Shown piece by piece: positions 1-7,903 of a stretch of 64,000 bases of DNA. Within the stretch, counting starts at the first letter, position 1. Each line of letters begins with the position of its first letter. A model generated the notes under the pieces. That model saw only the letters and a program-made list of their open reading frames with translations. It did no database searches and was not told where the DNA came from. Origin of the DNA: Cellulomonas persica (GTDB lineage Bacteria > Actinomycetota > Actinomycetes > Actinomycetales > Cellulomonadaceae); the NCBI RefSeq assembly GCF_007989825.1, contig NZ_BJUA01000001.1:62001-126000 (forward strand). Reading direction: 5' to 3'. Position numbers and translations under genes: made by a program.

Positions 1-231
1 CGCGGCCGGCGCGGGCAGCACGTCCTGCGGACGCTGCGGGATCGTGCGCGCGAGCGCGAGCGCGACCTGCGCCGCGGGCGTCGTCGCCGACGTCCAGCGC
101 ACCGCGTAGCGGCACGCGCCCGCCGTGGCTCGCCACAGGCGGGCCGTGGCGTGCGCGGTCACGGGCTCGAGGGTCTCGACGTCGAGGCCGAAGTCGTCGC
201 GCACGCGGTCGCGGACGGCGGTGGTCGTCAC
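1..231 (-). CDS. Phosphotransferase (APH-like), N-terminal fragment
   Basis: The gene runs off the left edge, so only the first 77 residues are seen. They read like the N-lobe of an aminoglycoside/choline-kinase-like phosphotransferase: a short helix (RDRVRDDFGLDV) followed by a strand pattern in which a small-molecule kinase lobe begins (LWRATAGACRYAVRW). GTG at 231 is chosen because a TAGCGT hexamer (239-244, minus strand) lies 7 nt upstream with no ribosome binding site, as expected for a leaderless transcript; an in-frame GTG at 240 is an alternative. Catalytic residues lie outside the window, so the family call is tentative. Confidence 0.55.
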   Translation of the reverse strand, partial: MTTTAVRDRVRDDFGLDVETLEPVTAHATARLWRATAGACRYAVRWTSATTPAAQVALALARTIPQRPQDVLPAPAA

Positions 232-374
232 GTGACGCACGCTAGGCAGCGGGTGTTGCGTCGAGGTTGCCGCCGCGTGCCCATCACGACACGACGACCT
301 CACGGCCGTCCCCGTCCGCGCGGCGTCCACGCGACCCCGCCGGATGCGGCTCAGGCGGATGGCAGGATCGTGGG

Positions 375-1055
375 GTGACTGCCGTGGTGCTGCTGGATCT
401 CGACGGGACGCTCATCGACTCCGGGGAGGGCGTCGTGGCGTCCCTGCGCGAGGGCTTCGTGGGCGCGGGCCTGCGGGCCCCGGACGACGACGTGCTCCGG
501 TCGTTCATCGGTCCCCCGATCCACGACTCCGCGCGGCGCGTCGGCGTCCCACCCGAGCTGCACGACGCAGTCGTCGCCGGCTACCAACGCGCCTTCGCCG
601 AGCGCGGCAACCTCCTCGCGCGCGTGTTCGACGGTGTCCCGCAGGCGCTGGCTGCCCTCCGGGACGCGGGTGCGCGCCTCGTCGTCGCGACCGCCAAGCC
701 GCACACGTTCGCGGTCCCCGTGCTCGAGCACCTGGGGCTCGCGCCCCTGCTCGACGGCGTGTTCGGCGCACCTGACGACGAGAGCGACACGAAGGGCCAG
801 ATCATCGCGCGGGCCCTGGCGTCGGTCGGTCCCGACGTGCAGGCCGTGATGGTGGGCGACCGCGAGCACGACGTCGAGGGCGCGCGCGGGAACGGGCTCG
901 CGTGCGTCGGCGTGCTGTGGGGCTTCGGCGACCGCGCCGAGCTCGAGGCCGCAGGTGCACGTGCCGTCGTCGCAGCGCCCGAGGAGCTCGTCGCCGCCGT
1001 GCTGCGGCTCGTCGGGCTCGACCCCCTCGACGGGACGGTCGAGCTCGCCGGCTGA
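375..1055 (+). CDS. HAD-family phosphatase, phosphoglycolate phosphatase-like
   Basis: A 226-residue cytoplasmic haloacid dehalogenase-superfamily hydrolase that probably dephosphorylates a small phosphorylated metabolite. All four HAD motifs are visible: DLDGTLIDS near residue 8 (nucleophile and acid-base Asp), a Thr in VVATAKP, a Lys in DTKGQ, and the acidic motif VGDREHDVEGAR. The cap between motifs I and II is of the small helical type seen in Gph/PGP proteins. GTG 375 is taken as start because CAGGAT at 363-368 sits 6 nt before it and no ribosome binding site exists, consistent with a leaderless mRNA. It is convergent with the phosphoribosyltransferase. The substrate cannot be assigned from sequence. 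Confidence 0.88.
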   Translation: MTAVVLLDLDGTLIDSGEGVVASLREGFVGAGLRAPDDDVLRSFIGPPIHDSARRVGVPPELHDAVVAGYQRAFAERGNLLARVFDGVPQALAALRDAGARLVVATAKPHTFAVPVLEHLGLAPLLDGVFGAPDDESDTKGQIIARALASVGPDVQAVMVGDREHDVEGARGNGLACVGVLWGFGDRAELEAAGARAVVAAPEELVAAVLRLVGLDPLDGTVELAG

Positions 1056-1084
1056 ACCCTCGGCCTGCGCCGACGGGCCGCGGC

Positions 1085-1597
1085 TCAGCGGCTCGGCGTG
1101 ACCGGGTCGAGCGCCGACCAGGGGAACGTGATCCAGCGGTCGGTGCGCCGCCACACGTAGTCCGGGTCGATCACCGAGTGCGGCTTGGCGTACAGCACCG
1201 CCGTGCGGGCCTCGTCGCAGTGCTCCGCGATCAGCCGCTGGACGAGTGCGAGCGTCTCCCCCGTGTCCGCGACGTCGTCGACGACGAGGGCACGGGTGCC
1301 GCTCAGCGCGGACGTGTCGAGCAGCGGCGGCAGCACCGCGGGCTCGGGCAGGCGCGAGTCGATGCCCGTGTAGAACTCGACGTTGAGGGTCCCGACCGCC
1401 TTGGTGCCGAGCGCGTAGGCGATCGCACCGCCCGGCGGCAGCCCGCCGCGCGCGACGGCCACCACGACGTCGGGAGTGAAGCCCGAGTCGACGACCGCCT
1501 GCGCGATCTCGCGCGACGCGCGTCCGAAGGTCTCCCAGTCCAGCACCTCGCGGTCGCTCGGGAGCTGCTGCCCCTCGCCCGCCTCCGTCGTCGCCAT
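1085..1597 (-). CDS. Phosphoribosyltransferase, xanthine/hypoxanthine type
   Basis: A 170-residue type I phosphoribosyltransferase. The PRPP-binding motif is seen as ALVVDDVADTGETL (acidic pair then T-G-x-T), preceded by a VVVAVARGGLPPGG loop that binds pyrophosphate. Proteins of this length in actinobacteria are annotated as purine (xanthine/guanine/hypoxanthine) salvage enzymes or as generic PRTases that convert a nucleobase plus PRPP to a nucleotide. The start is the ATG at 1597; GATGAT lies 6 nt upstream on the minus strand, so a leaderless message is possible. It is divergent from the MerR gene, with a roughly 130-bp shared promoter region. Confidence 0.85.
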   Translation of the reverse strand: MATTEAGEGQQLPSDREVLDWETFGRASREIAQAVVDSGFTPDVVVAVARGGLPPGGAIAYALGTKAVGTLNVEFYTGIDSRLPEPAVLPPLLDTSALSGTRALVVDDVADTGETLALVQRLIAEHCDEARTAVLYAKPHSVIDPDYVWRRTDRWITFPWSALDPVTPSR

Positions 1598-1663
1598 GTG
1601 CGCATCATCTCCCGGCCCGTCCGCACGCCGGCACCGGCCCTGCGCAAGCCGGACGAACGGGAC

Positions 1664-1694
1664 TTGCGGTTGACGCGACGTCAACTTCTACCGT
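1664..1694 (+). promoter_or_regulatory. MerR-type promoter with palindromic operator
   Basis: TTGCGG (1664-1669) and TACCGT (1689-1694) are separated by 19 bp, the unusually long spacer typical of MerR-controlled promoters. The spacer holds a perfect inverted repeat, GTTGACG-CGA-CGTCAAC (1669-1685). It lies directly upstream of the MerR gene, so autoregulation by DNA untwisting is the likely mechanism (inference). Confidence 0.75.
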
Positions 1695-1727
1695 GGACCA
1701 GGACCGCACGTCCGCGAAGGAGGAGTG

Positions 1728-2480
1728 ATGGAGGCGTCCATCCAGGAGGTCGCCCGGCTGACGGGCACGACGAGCCGCACCCTGCGTCACTACGACGCCG
1801 TCGGGCTGCTGCCGCCGAGCCGCGTCACCGCGAGCGGCCAGCGCTGGTACGACGACGAAGCGCTCGTCCGGCTGCAGCGCATCCTGCTGCTGCGCGACCT
1901 CGGGCTCGGGCTGACGGAGATCGGCCGGGTGCTGGACCGCGAGCAGGACGAGAGCGCGGCCCTGCGCCGCCACCTCGCGTGGCTGCGCGACGAGCAGCAG
2001 CGGCTGGCGCGCCTCGTCGCGTCGGTCGAGCGGACGATCACCGCACGAGAAGGAGGGGGGCCGCTCATGGCCACCGAGATGTTCGACGGGTTCGACCACA
2101 CGCAGTACCGGGACGAGGTGGAGCAGCGCTGGGGCGCGGACGCCTACGCGCGCTCCGACACCTGGTGGCGCAGCATGTCCTCCGACGAGAGGTCGCAGTG
2201 GCAGGCACGCTCCGCCCGGCTCGGCACCGACTGGGCGGCCGCCGCGGCCGCGGGCGTCGACCCGGCCTCCGACGAGGCGCAGGCGCTCGCCGTGCGGCAC
2301 GTCGCGTGGCTGAGCTCGATCCCGGGCACGCCGGGGCACCCGGACGGCGCACCGGTCGAGTACGTGCTGGGCCTGGCGGACCTGTACGTGTCCGACGAGC
2401 GGTTCGCCGCGGCCTACGGGGGAACGGACGGCGCGCGCTTCGTACAGGCGACGCTCCGGGCGTGGTCCGCCACGCGCTGA
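1728..2480 (+). CDS. MerR-family regulator with TipAS domain
   Basis: A 250-residue transcription factor. Residues 1-70 form a MerR winged helix-turn-helix (IQEVARLTGTTSRTLRHYDAVGLL, then the wing SGQRWYDDEALVRLQRI), followed by a dimerisation helix rich in Arg/Glu. Residues from about 110 onward match the TipAS antibiotic-recognition fold (YRDEVEQRWG, DTWWRSMS, ending with an AYGGTDGARFVQATLRAW helix). TipA-type proteins bind thiopeptides and other amphipathic drugs and activate their own and efflux genes. A ribosome binding site GAAGGAGGA (1716-1724) precedes overlapping starts GTG 1725 and ATG 1728; the ATG has the better spacing. The two ABC exporter genes that follow, convergently, would be plausible efflux partners but are not in the same transcript. 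Confidence 0.9.
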   Translation: MEASIQEVARLTGTTSRTLRHYDAVGLLPPSRVTASGQRWYDDEALVRLQRILLLRDLGLGLTEIGRVLDREQDESAALRRHLAWLRDEQQRLARLVASVERTITAREGGGPLMATEMFDGFDHTQYRDEVEQRWGADAYARSDTWWRSMSSDERSQWQARSARLGTDWAAAAAAGVDPASDEAQALAVRHVAWLSSIPGTPGHPDGAPVEYVLGLADLYVSDERFAAAYGGTDGARFVQATLRAWSATR

Positions 2481-2519
2481 CCCCGCCCCGCTCCCCGGGA
2501 TCCGACACCGCCCGGCCGA

Positions 2520-2569
2520 CCCAGCGCCTGCTCCGGTCTCGCTGCTCCAGAGCCGCAGCGAGCGCTGGG
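2520..2569. terminator. Bidirectional nested hairpin terminator
   Basis: Outer arms CCCAGCGC (2520-2527) and GCGCTGGG (2562-2569) enclose inner arms CTCGCTGC (2538-2545) and GCAGCGAG (2555-2562). It lies between the convergent MerR and ABC exporter genes and would serve both strands. Confidence 0.6.
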
Positions 2570-2599
2570 CCGGCGGGCACGGGGGCCGTGCACGTCGGG

Positions 2600-4474
2600 T
2601 CAGGTGCGCAGGGTGGACTGCCAGTCGTCGTACAGCTCGCCGAACCGGCCACCCGCGGTCGCCAGGTCCTGCGGCGCGCCGTCCTCGACGATCCGCCCAC
2701 CGTCGACGACGAGCACGCGGTCCGAGCTCATCACCGTCGACAGCCGGTGGGCGATCACCACAGCCGTGCGCCCCGCGAGCAGCGTCCGCAGCCCGCGCTG
2801 CACGAGCGCCTCCCCGGGGACGTCGAGCGAGCTCGTCGCCTCGTCGAGGATGAGGACCGCCGGGTCGGCGAGGAACGCGCGCGCGAACGAGACGAGCTGA
2901 CGCTGACCGGCCGACAGCCGCCCGCCGCGCTTGTCGACCTCGGTGTCGTAGCCGTCGGGCATCGCTGCGACGAGCTCGTGCACCCCCACGGCGCGTGCCG
3001 CGGCCTCGATCTCGGCGCGCGTCGCCGACGGCCGGCCCAGGGCGATGTTCGCCGCGATCGACCCGGAGAACAGGTACGACTCCTGCGTCACCATGACGAC
3101 CGCGCGGCGCAGGTCGGCGGGCACCACGTCGCGTACGTCCACGCCGTCGAGCAGCACCGCGCCCGCGCGCACGTCGTAGAACCGCGCGAGCAGCTTGGCG
3201 ATCGTGGACTTGCCGGCACCGGTCTCGCCGACGAGCGCGAGCGCCTGACCCGCCGGGATGTGCAGGTCCATCGCGGGCAGGACGGTCGGCCCGTCGCCGT
3301 ACCCGAACTCGACACGCTCGAACCGCACGTCGCCGCGCACGTCCCGCAGCGCCACGGGCGACTGCGGGTCCGGGACCGTGGGCTCCTCGGCGAGCAGACC
3401 GGACAGCTTCTCGAGCGCGGCCGTCGCGGACTGGAACGAGTTGTAGAACATGCCGATCTGAGCGAGCGGCTGGAAGAACCGTCGCGCGTAGAGCACCGCG
3501 GCGACCAGCACGCCGACGTCCAGCCCGCCGTCGAGCACGCGCAGGCCGCCCGCGAGGAGCACGCCGCAGACCGTCACGTTGCCGATGAGCGTGAGCCCGG
3601 TGTCGAAGACGCCGTTGACGCGGATCGCCTCCGCGGTGGTGCGCCGGTACGTCTCCGCCTCCTCGCCGTACACGGCGTCGGCGTGCGGCTCGCGGCGGAA
3701 CGCCTGCACCGCGCGGATGCCCGTCATGGTCTCGACGAAGCGCACGATGACGCGCGCCGCCGCGGTCCGGTTGAGCCGGTACTGGCGTTGCGAGCGCAGC
3801 TGGAACCAGCGCGTCAGCACGAGCCCGGGCACGACCGCGACGAGCAGGACGAGCCCGCTGCGCCAGTCCAGGAGTGCGAGCGACACCGCGGTGAACACCA
3901 TCGCGAGGCCGCTCGACGCGAGCGTCGTGACCCCGCCGTCGAGCAGCTCGCGCAGCGCGTCGGTGTCCGACGTCTGCCGCGAGATGATCCGACCCGACGT
4001 GTAACGCTCGTGGAACTCCAGGCTCAGGCGCTGCGTGTGCCGGAACAGGCGCCCGCGCAGGTCGAGCAGCACCGCCTGGCTCACGCGTGCCGACGCGCGC
4101 ACGACGGCCGCGGACAGCAGGCCGCCGCCGATCGCGAGCACCAGGTACGTCCCTGCCGCGAGCACGAGCGGGCGCGCGTCGCCGTCGTCCGCGAGCGCCG
4201 GCAGGGCCGTGTCGATGCCGAACGCGACGAGCGCGGGACCCGCGACCACCGCGAGCTGCGCGAGCACGACGATCGCGACGGTCCACCACGCGGGCCGGGC
4301 GACCGGGCGCAGCAGCGAGCCGAGCAGCCGCAGCGAGCGGCGGCGCACGGTCCGCGGGTCCTCCAGCAGGTCGTCGCCCGCGCCGTCCGCCGGAGCGTTG
4401 CTCGTCGGGCCGTTGCTCATCGGGCCGTTGCTCGTCGGGCCGTTGCTCGTCGGGCCGTTGCTCATCGGGCTCAT
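2600..4474 (-). CDS. ABC exporter half-transporter, catalytic-Glu subunit
   Basis: A 624-residue membrane protein with an N-terminal six-helix exporter domain (about residues 50-340) and a C-terminal nucleotide-binding domain. Its Walker A (VGETGAGKST), Q-loop (VTQESYLFSG), Walker B with catalytic Glu (LILDEATSSLD) and H-loop (VIAHRLST) are intact, but its signature is LSAGQ rather than LSGGQ. Its ATG overlaps the stop of the upstream exporter gene (ATGA, 4471-4474), so the two are translationally coupled and almost certainly form a heterodimer like TmrAB or BmrCD. The first 28 residues are built from a five-residue repeat (SNGPT/M) encoded by a 15-bp tandem repeat. Substrate is unknown; drug or lipid export is typical. 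Confidence 0.93.
   Translation of the reverse strand: MSPMSNGPTSNGPTSNGPMSNGPTSNAPADGAGDDLLEDPRTVRRRSLRLLGSLLRPVARPAWWTVAIVVLAQLAVVAGPALVAFGIDTALPALADDGDARPLVLAAGTYLVLAIGGGLLSAAVVRASARVSQAVLLDLRGRLFRHTQRLSLEFHERYTSGRIISRQTSDTDALRELLDGGVTTLASSGLAMVFTAVSLALLDWRSGLVLLVAVVPGLVLTRWFQLRSQRQYRLNRTAAARVIVRFVETMTGIRAVQAFRREPHADAVYGEEAETYRRTTAEAIRVNGVFDTGLTLIGNVTVCGVLLAGGLRVLDGGLDVGVLVAAVLYARRFFQPLAQIGMFYNSFQSATAALEKLSGLLAEEPTVPDPQSPVALRDVRGDVRFERVEFGYGDGPTVLPAMDLHIPAGQALALVGETGAGKSTIAKLLARFYDVRAGAVLLDGVDVRDVVPADLRRAVVMVTQESYLFSGSIAANIALGRPSATRAEIEAAARAVGVHELVAAMPDGYDTEVDKRGGRLSAGQRQLVSFARAFLADPAVLILDEATSSLDVPGEALVQRGLRTLLAGRTAVVIAHRLSTVMSSDRVLVVDGGRIVEDGAPQDLATAGGRFGELYDDWQSTLRT
4396..4470. repeat. 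15-bp tandem repeat, five copies
   Basis: Five head-to-tail copies of CGTTGCTCGTCGGGC, two of them with CAT for CGT at the variable position. On the coding strand they encode the Ser-Asn-Gly-Pro-(Thr/Met) repeats at the N-terminus of the downstream exporter subunit. Copy number can change by slippage in steps of five residues without breaking the frame. Confidence 0.9.
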
Positions 4475-6465
4475 CGCACGGCCTCGATGCTCTCGTCCGC
4501 GACCTCGTCGACCTCGCGCTCCTCCTCCTGGCGACCGGCGGCCGCCTGCTCGCGCCGCTCGGCGTCGACCGCGGCGAGCTCCTCGTCCTGCGACTCCAGG
4601 GCGGTCAGCACGTAGCGGTAGTGCGCGTTCGACGCGAGCAGCTCGCTGTGCGTGCCGACCGCGGTGATCCGCCCGTCCTCGAGCACGGCGACACGGTCGG
4701 CGAGCGCGACGGTCGAGGGACGGTGCGCGACGACGAGCGTCGTGGTGCCCGCGAGGACCTCGCGCAGCCGCGCGGTCACGTCGGCCTCGGTCGTGACGTC
4801 GAGCGCCGAGAGCGGGTCGTCGAGCAGGAGGACGCGGGGCCGCACCGCGATCGCGCGCGCGAGCGCGACGCGTTGACGTTGCCCGCCGGACAGGCTCAGG
4901 CCCTCCTCACCGATCACCGTGTCGAGCCCGTGCGGCAGGTCGCGCGCGAAGCCCGCGCGCGCCACGTCGAGCGAGCGGTCCAGCAGGTCCTGCGTCTCGT
5001 CGGCCGGCAGGTCGTCCGGGACGCCCATGAGGACGTTCTCGCGCACGGACGCGGAGAACAGGATCGGTTCCTCGAACGCGACCGCCACCGCCGCGCGCAG
5101 CTCGTCGCGCGTCAGGTCACGCACGTCGACGCCGTCGAGGCGCACCTCGCCCCCGGTCACGTCGTACAGGCGCGGGACGAGCTGCAGCACGGTCGTCTTG
5201 CCGCTGCCCGTGAGCCCCACGAGCGCCGTCGTCGTCCCGGGCTCGAGCACGAGGTCGACGCCCGCGAGGATCGGCGGGGCCTGGGCGTCCCGCCCTCGCG
5301 CCCGGTGCGCGAACCGCACGTCGCGCAGCTCGACGCGCGAGCCCTCCCGCGGCCGGGCCGGCAGGTGGCGCGGCCGCTCGGGGTCGCGCACGGTCGGGAC
5401 GGTGTCGATCACCTGCACGAACCGCTCGGTCGCTGCGCGCGCGTCGAGCGTCATCGCGAGCAGCTGCCCGAGCCGCTCGACGGGCGCGTTGACGATCGCC
5501 GCGGTCGCGAAGAACGCGACGAGCGCCCCGACGGACAGCCGGTCCGCGGCCGCCAGCGGCACCCCGACCGCGAGCGACACGGCGAGCACAGCCTCGGGGA
5601 TCGCACCGAGCGCGAACGTCACGCGGGACTGCGTGCGTGCCTTGGCGACCTCGGTCGCACGCAGCTCGTCGGCCTGCCGCACGAAGTCGTCGAGCGCGTC
5701 CTGCCCGCGGCCGAACGCCTTGAGCACGCGGATGCCGTGCACCGACTCCTCGACCGCGGTGGCCAGGTCGCCCGCCTGGTCGCGGGCACGGCGGGCGACG
5801 ACCTTGTAGTCCTGCCGGAACCGGAACCCGAGCCACACGACGGGCACCGCCCCGGCCAGGTAGACCACGCCCAGCACGGGCGCGGTCGCGATCATGAGGC
5901 CCACGCCGACCACGACGGTCGTGGCGCTCACGCACAGCATCACGACCCCGAACACCATCCAGCGCCGGATGACCGACAGGTCGCCCATCGACCGCGAGAG
6001 CAGCTGCCCGCCCGACCAGCGGTCGTGGAACTCGACCGGCAGGTCGAGCAGCCGCCGGAACAGGTCGCGCCGCATGGCGAGCTCGACTCCCGTGCCCGGT
6101 GTGAGGATCAGCGCGCGCCGGCACCAGACCAGGAACGCCTCGAGCACGCCGAGCAGCAGCACGAGCCCGGCCGCCTCGACCACCGCGACGCGCGACCCGC
6201 TCGTGAGCAGCGGACCGTTGACGACCGCGCGCAGCACCTGCGGGACCGCGAGCGCGAGCAGGCTCGCGCCGAGCGCGGTGAGGCCGCCGAGCACGATGCG
6301 CGGCACGGCGGGCCGCCCCCAGTGCAGCAGCCGGAGCAGCACGCTCGTCGTGGACGGCGCGTGCCCGGGCGCACGGGAGGCGTCGGCGCCGGCGGCAGCG
6401 GGGGTGGTGGAGGCGGTGGCGGTGGTGTGGTCGACCGGGGGCGTCATGCGTGGATCTGACGGCAC
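4471..6465 (-). CDS. ABC exporter half-transporter, degenerate-site subunit
   Basis: A 664-residue exporter half, first gene of a two-gene operon. The membrane domain covers about residues 45-330; the nucleotide-binding domain has Walker A (VGLTGSGKTT), signature LSLSGGQRQR, H-loop (VVAHRPST) and D-loop SALD. Two catalytic positions are changed: Walker B reads LLLDDPLSALD (Asp in place of the catalytic Glu) and the Q-loop reads FEEPILF (Glu for Gln). Together with the LSAGQ signature of its partner this gives one consensus and one degenerate ATP site, the pattern of heterodimeric type IV exporters. The C-terminal tail is acidic/charged. Start is the ATG at 6465; a nearby second ATG at 6447 is possible. 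Confidence 0.92.
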   Translation of the reverse strand: MPSDPRMTPPVDHTTATASTTPAAAGADASRAPGHAPSTTSVLLRLLHWGRPAVPRIVLGGLTALGASLLALAVPQVLRAVVNGPLLTSGSRVAVVEAAGLVLLLGVLEAFLVWCRRALILTPGTGVELAMRRDLFRRLLDLPVEFHDRWSGGQLLSRSMGDLSVIRRWMVFGVVMLCVSATTVVVGVGLMIATAPVLGVVYLAGAVPVVWLGFRFRQDYKVVARRARDQAGDLATAVEESVHGIRVLKAFGRGQDALDDFVRQADELRATEVAKARTQSRVTFALGAIPEAVLAVSLAVGVPLAAADRLSVGALVAFFATAAIVNAPVERLGQLLAMTLDARAATERFVQVIDTVPTVRDPERPRHLPARPREGSRVELRDVRFAHRARGRDAQAPPILAGVDLVLEPGTTTALVGLTGSGKTTVLQLVPRLYDVTGGEVRLDGVDVRDLTRDELRAAVAVAFEEPILFSASVRENVLMGVPDDLPADETQDLLDRSLDVARAGFARDLPHGLDTVIGEEGLSLSGGQRQRVALARAIAVRPRVLLLDDPLSALDVTTEADVTARLREVLAGTTTLVVAHRPSTVALADRVAVLEDGRITAVGTHSELLASNAHYRYVLTALESQDEELAAVDAERREQAAAGRQEEEREVDEVADESIEAVR

Positions 6466-6630
6466 CGAGTCACCCTACGACCGGCCCCGGACACGCGCCG
6501 CCGCGACCGCCCCCGTCTCAGGACCGGTCACCGCGCCCACGGCCGCGAGGTCGGCCGGGCGCCGGACCGAGTGGGTGGGCTTGCGCTCGCTGAGCGAGCG
6601 CTTCTCCACCCGATCCGCGCTCGCCGGTCG

Positions 6631-7386
6631 TCAGACCCCGGTGCGGGCGATCGTCGTGTTGTTCGCCTGCGCGCGCGGCCGCACGACCACCAGGTCGACG
6701 TTGACGTGCGCCGGACGGCTCAGCGTCCACGCGATCGTCTCCGCGACGTCGTCGGCCTGCAGCGGCTGGTAGCCCTCGTACACCTTCGCGGCGCGCTCGG
6801 CGTCGCCCGCGAACCGCACGAGCGAGAACTCCTCGGTCGCGACCGCACCGGGCGCGACCTCGATCACGCGGATCGGCTCGCCGACGAGCTCCCAGCGCAG
6901 GGTCGTCGAGAGCATGCGCTCGGCGTGCTTCGCGGCCGTGTAGCCCGCGCCGCCGGGGTAGGCGCCGTGCGCGGCGGTCGACGTCACGACGAGCACGTCG
7001 CCCGCGCCGCGCTCGCGCAGCAGCGGCAGCACGCCCTGCGTGACGCGTAGCGTGCCGAGCACGTTGAGCTCGTACATCGTCCGCCACTGCTCGAGGTCGC
7101 CCTCCTCGACGGTGTCCTGACCCAGCGCCCCGCCCGCGTTGTTGACGACCGCGTCGAGCCCGCCCGTGGCCCGCACGTGCGCGACGAGGGCGTCGACGTC
7201 GGCGTCCGACGTGATGTCGGCCGGGAACACGTCCGCACCGGTCTCGGCGGCGAGCGCCTCGAGGCGGTCGGCGCGCCGCGCGGTGGCGACGACCTGCCAG
7301 CCGTCGGCGCGCAGGCGGCGGACCGTGGCCGCGCCGATCCCGGACGACGCACCGGTGACGAGGGCGCGGCGGGGTGTGGTGGTCAT
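6631..7386 (-). CDS. Short-chain dehydrogenase/reductase (SDR)
   Basis: A 251-residue classical SDR oxidoreductase. The NAD(P)-binding motif TGASSGIG is at residues 11-18, NNAG follows at about residue 90, and the catalytic Ser and Tyr-x-x-x-Lys are present (VTSTAAHG ... YTAAKHA). An Arg pair after the second strand (TARRADR) suggests NADP(H) preference, an inference from SDR rules. The start at ATG 7386 has a GAGGAG ribosome binding site (7393-7398) at proper distance; the ATG 6 nt upstream would be too close. It is a single gene, divergent from the F420-0-like importer. Substrate unknown. Confidence 0.9.
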   Translation of the reverse strand: MTTTPRRALVTGASSGIGAATVRRLRADGWQVVATARRADRLEALAAETGADVFPADITSDADVDALVAHVRATGGLDAVVNNAGGALGQDTVEEGDLEQWRTMYELNVLGTLRVTQGVLPLLRERGAGDVLVVTSTAAHGAYPGGAGYTAAKHAERMLSTTLRWELVGEPIRVIEVAPGAVATEEFSLVRFAGDAERAAKVYEGYQPLQADDVAETIAWTLSRPAHVNVDLVVVRPRAQANNTTIARTGV

Positions 7387-7407
7387 GGGCATCTCCTCGG
7401 GCGATAC

Positions 7408-7484
7408 GGCAACGGGCAGGACGGGCAACGGGCAGGACGGCAACGGGCAGGGCCGGCGACGAGCAGGGTGGCGACGAGCAGGCT
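7408..7484. repeat. Degenerate 15-bp tandem repeat, five copies
   Basis: Units GGCAACGGGCAGGAC (7408-7422, 7424-7438, 7439-7453 with a terminal change) followed by two diverged copies GGCGACGAGCAGGGT (7455-7469) and GGCGACGAGCAGGCT (7470-7484). They lie in the 517-bp gap between the SDR start and the importer lipoprotein, just upstream of the SDR ribosome binding site, in what would be its leader or promoter. Apart from this and the promoter below I see no gene in the gap. Confidence 0.85.
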
Positions 7485-7731
7485 GGGACGCGCGGGAGCG
7501 GGACCAGCTCGGCTCGCACGAGCAGGATGGACGTGCCGACAGCAGGCACGGTACGACCTCCCGGCGCGAGCGCGCCGTCGCGCACGGCGGCGTCTCGGAG
7601 AACGGCAGGACACCAGCACGCGGGTGCGAGCAATCCCACCGGCGAGCGCGCCCGCGCGAGGCGACGACCCAGCGTCCACTGCGGGGGGGCCGCGCGGATG
7701 GCCGGAGCGACCGCCTGGTGGCGTGAGGGGT

Positions 7732-7761
7732 TTGCGCAGGGTGGGCGCGCGTCCTTAGGGT
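7732..7761 (+). promoter_or_regulatory. Sigma-70-type promoter of the importer operon
   Basis: TTGCGC (7732-7737) and TAGGGT (7756-7761) are separated by 18 bp. Transcription would begin near 7768, giving a leader of about 136 nt before the lipoprotein gene. I found no cobalamin riboswitch motif in that leader. Confidence 0.6.
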
Positions 7762-7903
7762 GACCGGCGGAACCGGGCCGGACGTTCGACCAGGTCGCAC
7801 CGCCCTCGACTGGGACGGTCCTCCACGGCGCGACGTGCGTCGACACCCTGACCCTTGTCCGCGCCCGACGGCGTGCGCGGTGCGTCGACCACCCGGAGAA
7901 CCG

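Noticed and set aside
4396-4470. CRISPR-like repeat array
   Set aside because: Units are directly adjacent with no unique spacers, encode part of a protein and no cas gene is near.
902-4615. Very long open frame on the plus strand, antisense to the phosphoribosyltransferase and ABC exporter genes
   Set aside because: It is Arg/Ala/Pro/Gly-rich, runs through three well-supported genes in the opposite sense and shows no domain. It is a by-product of high G+C.
6468-6630. Possible gene between exporter and SDR genes
   Set aside because: 163 bp with no start plus ribosome binding site and no coding character.
7387-7903. Cobalamin or other riboswitch upstream of the importer
   Set aside because: No B12-box-like conserved string was found; only a promoter and an unrelated tandem repeat.
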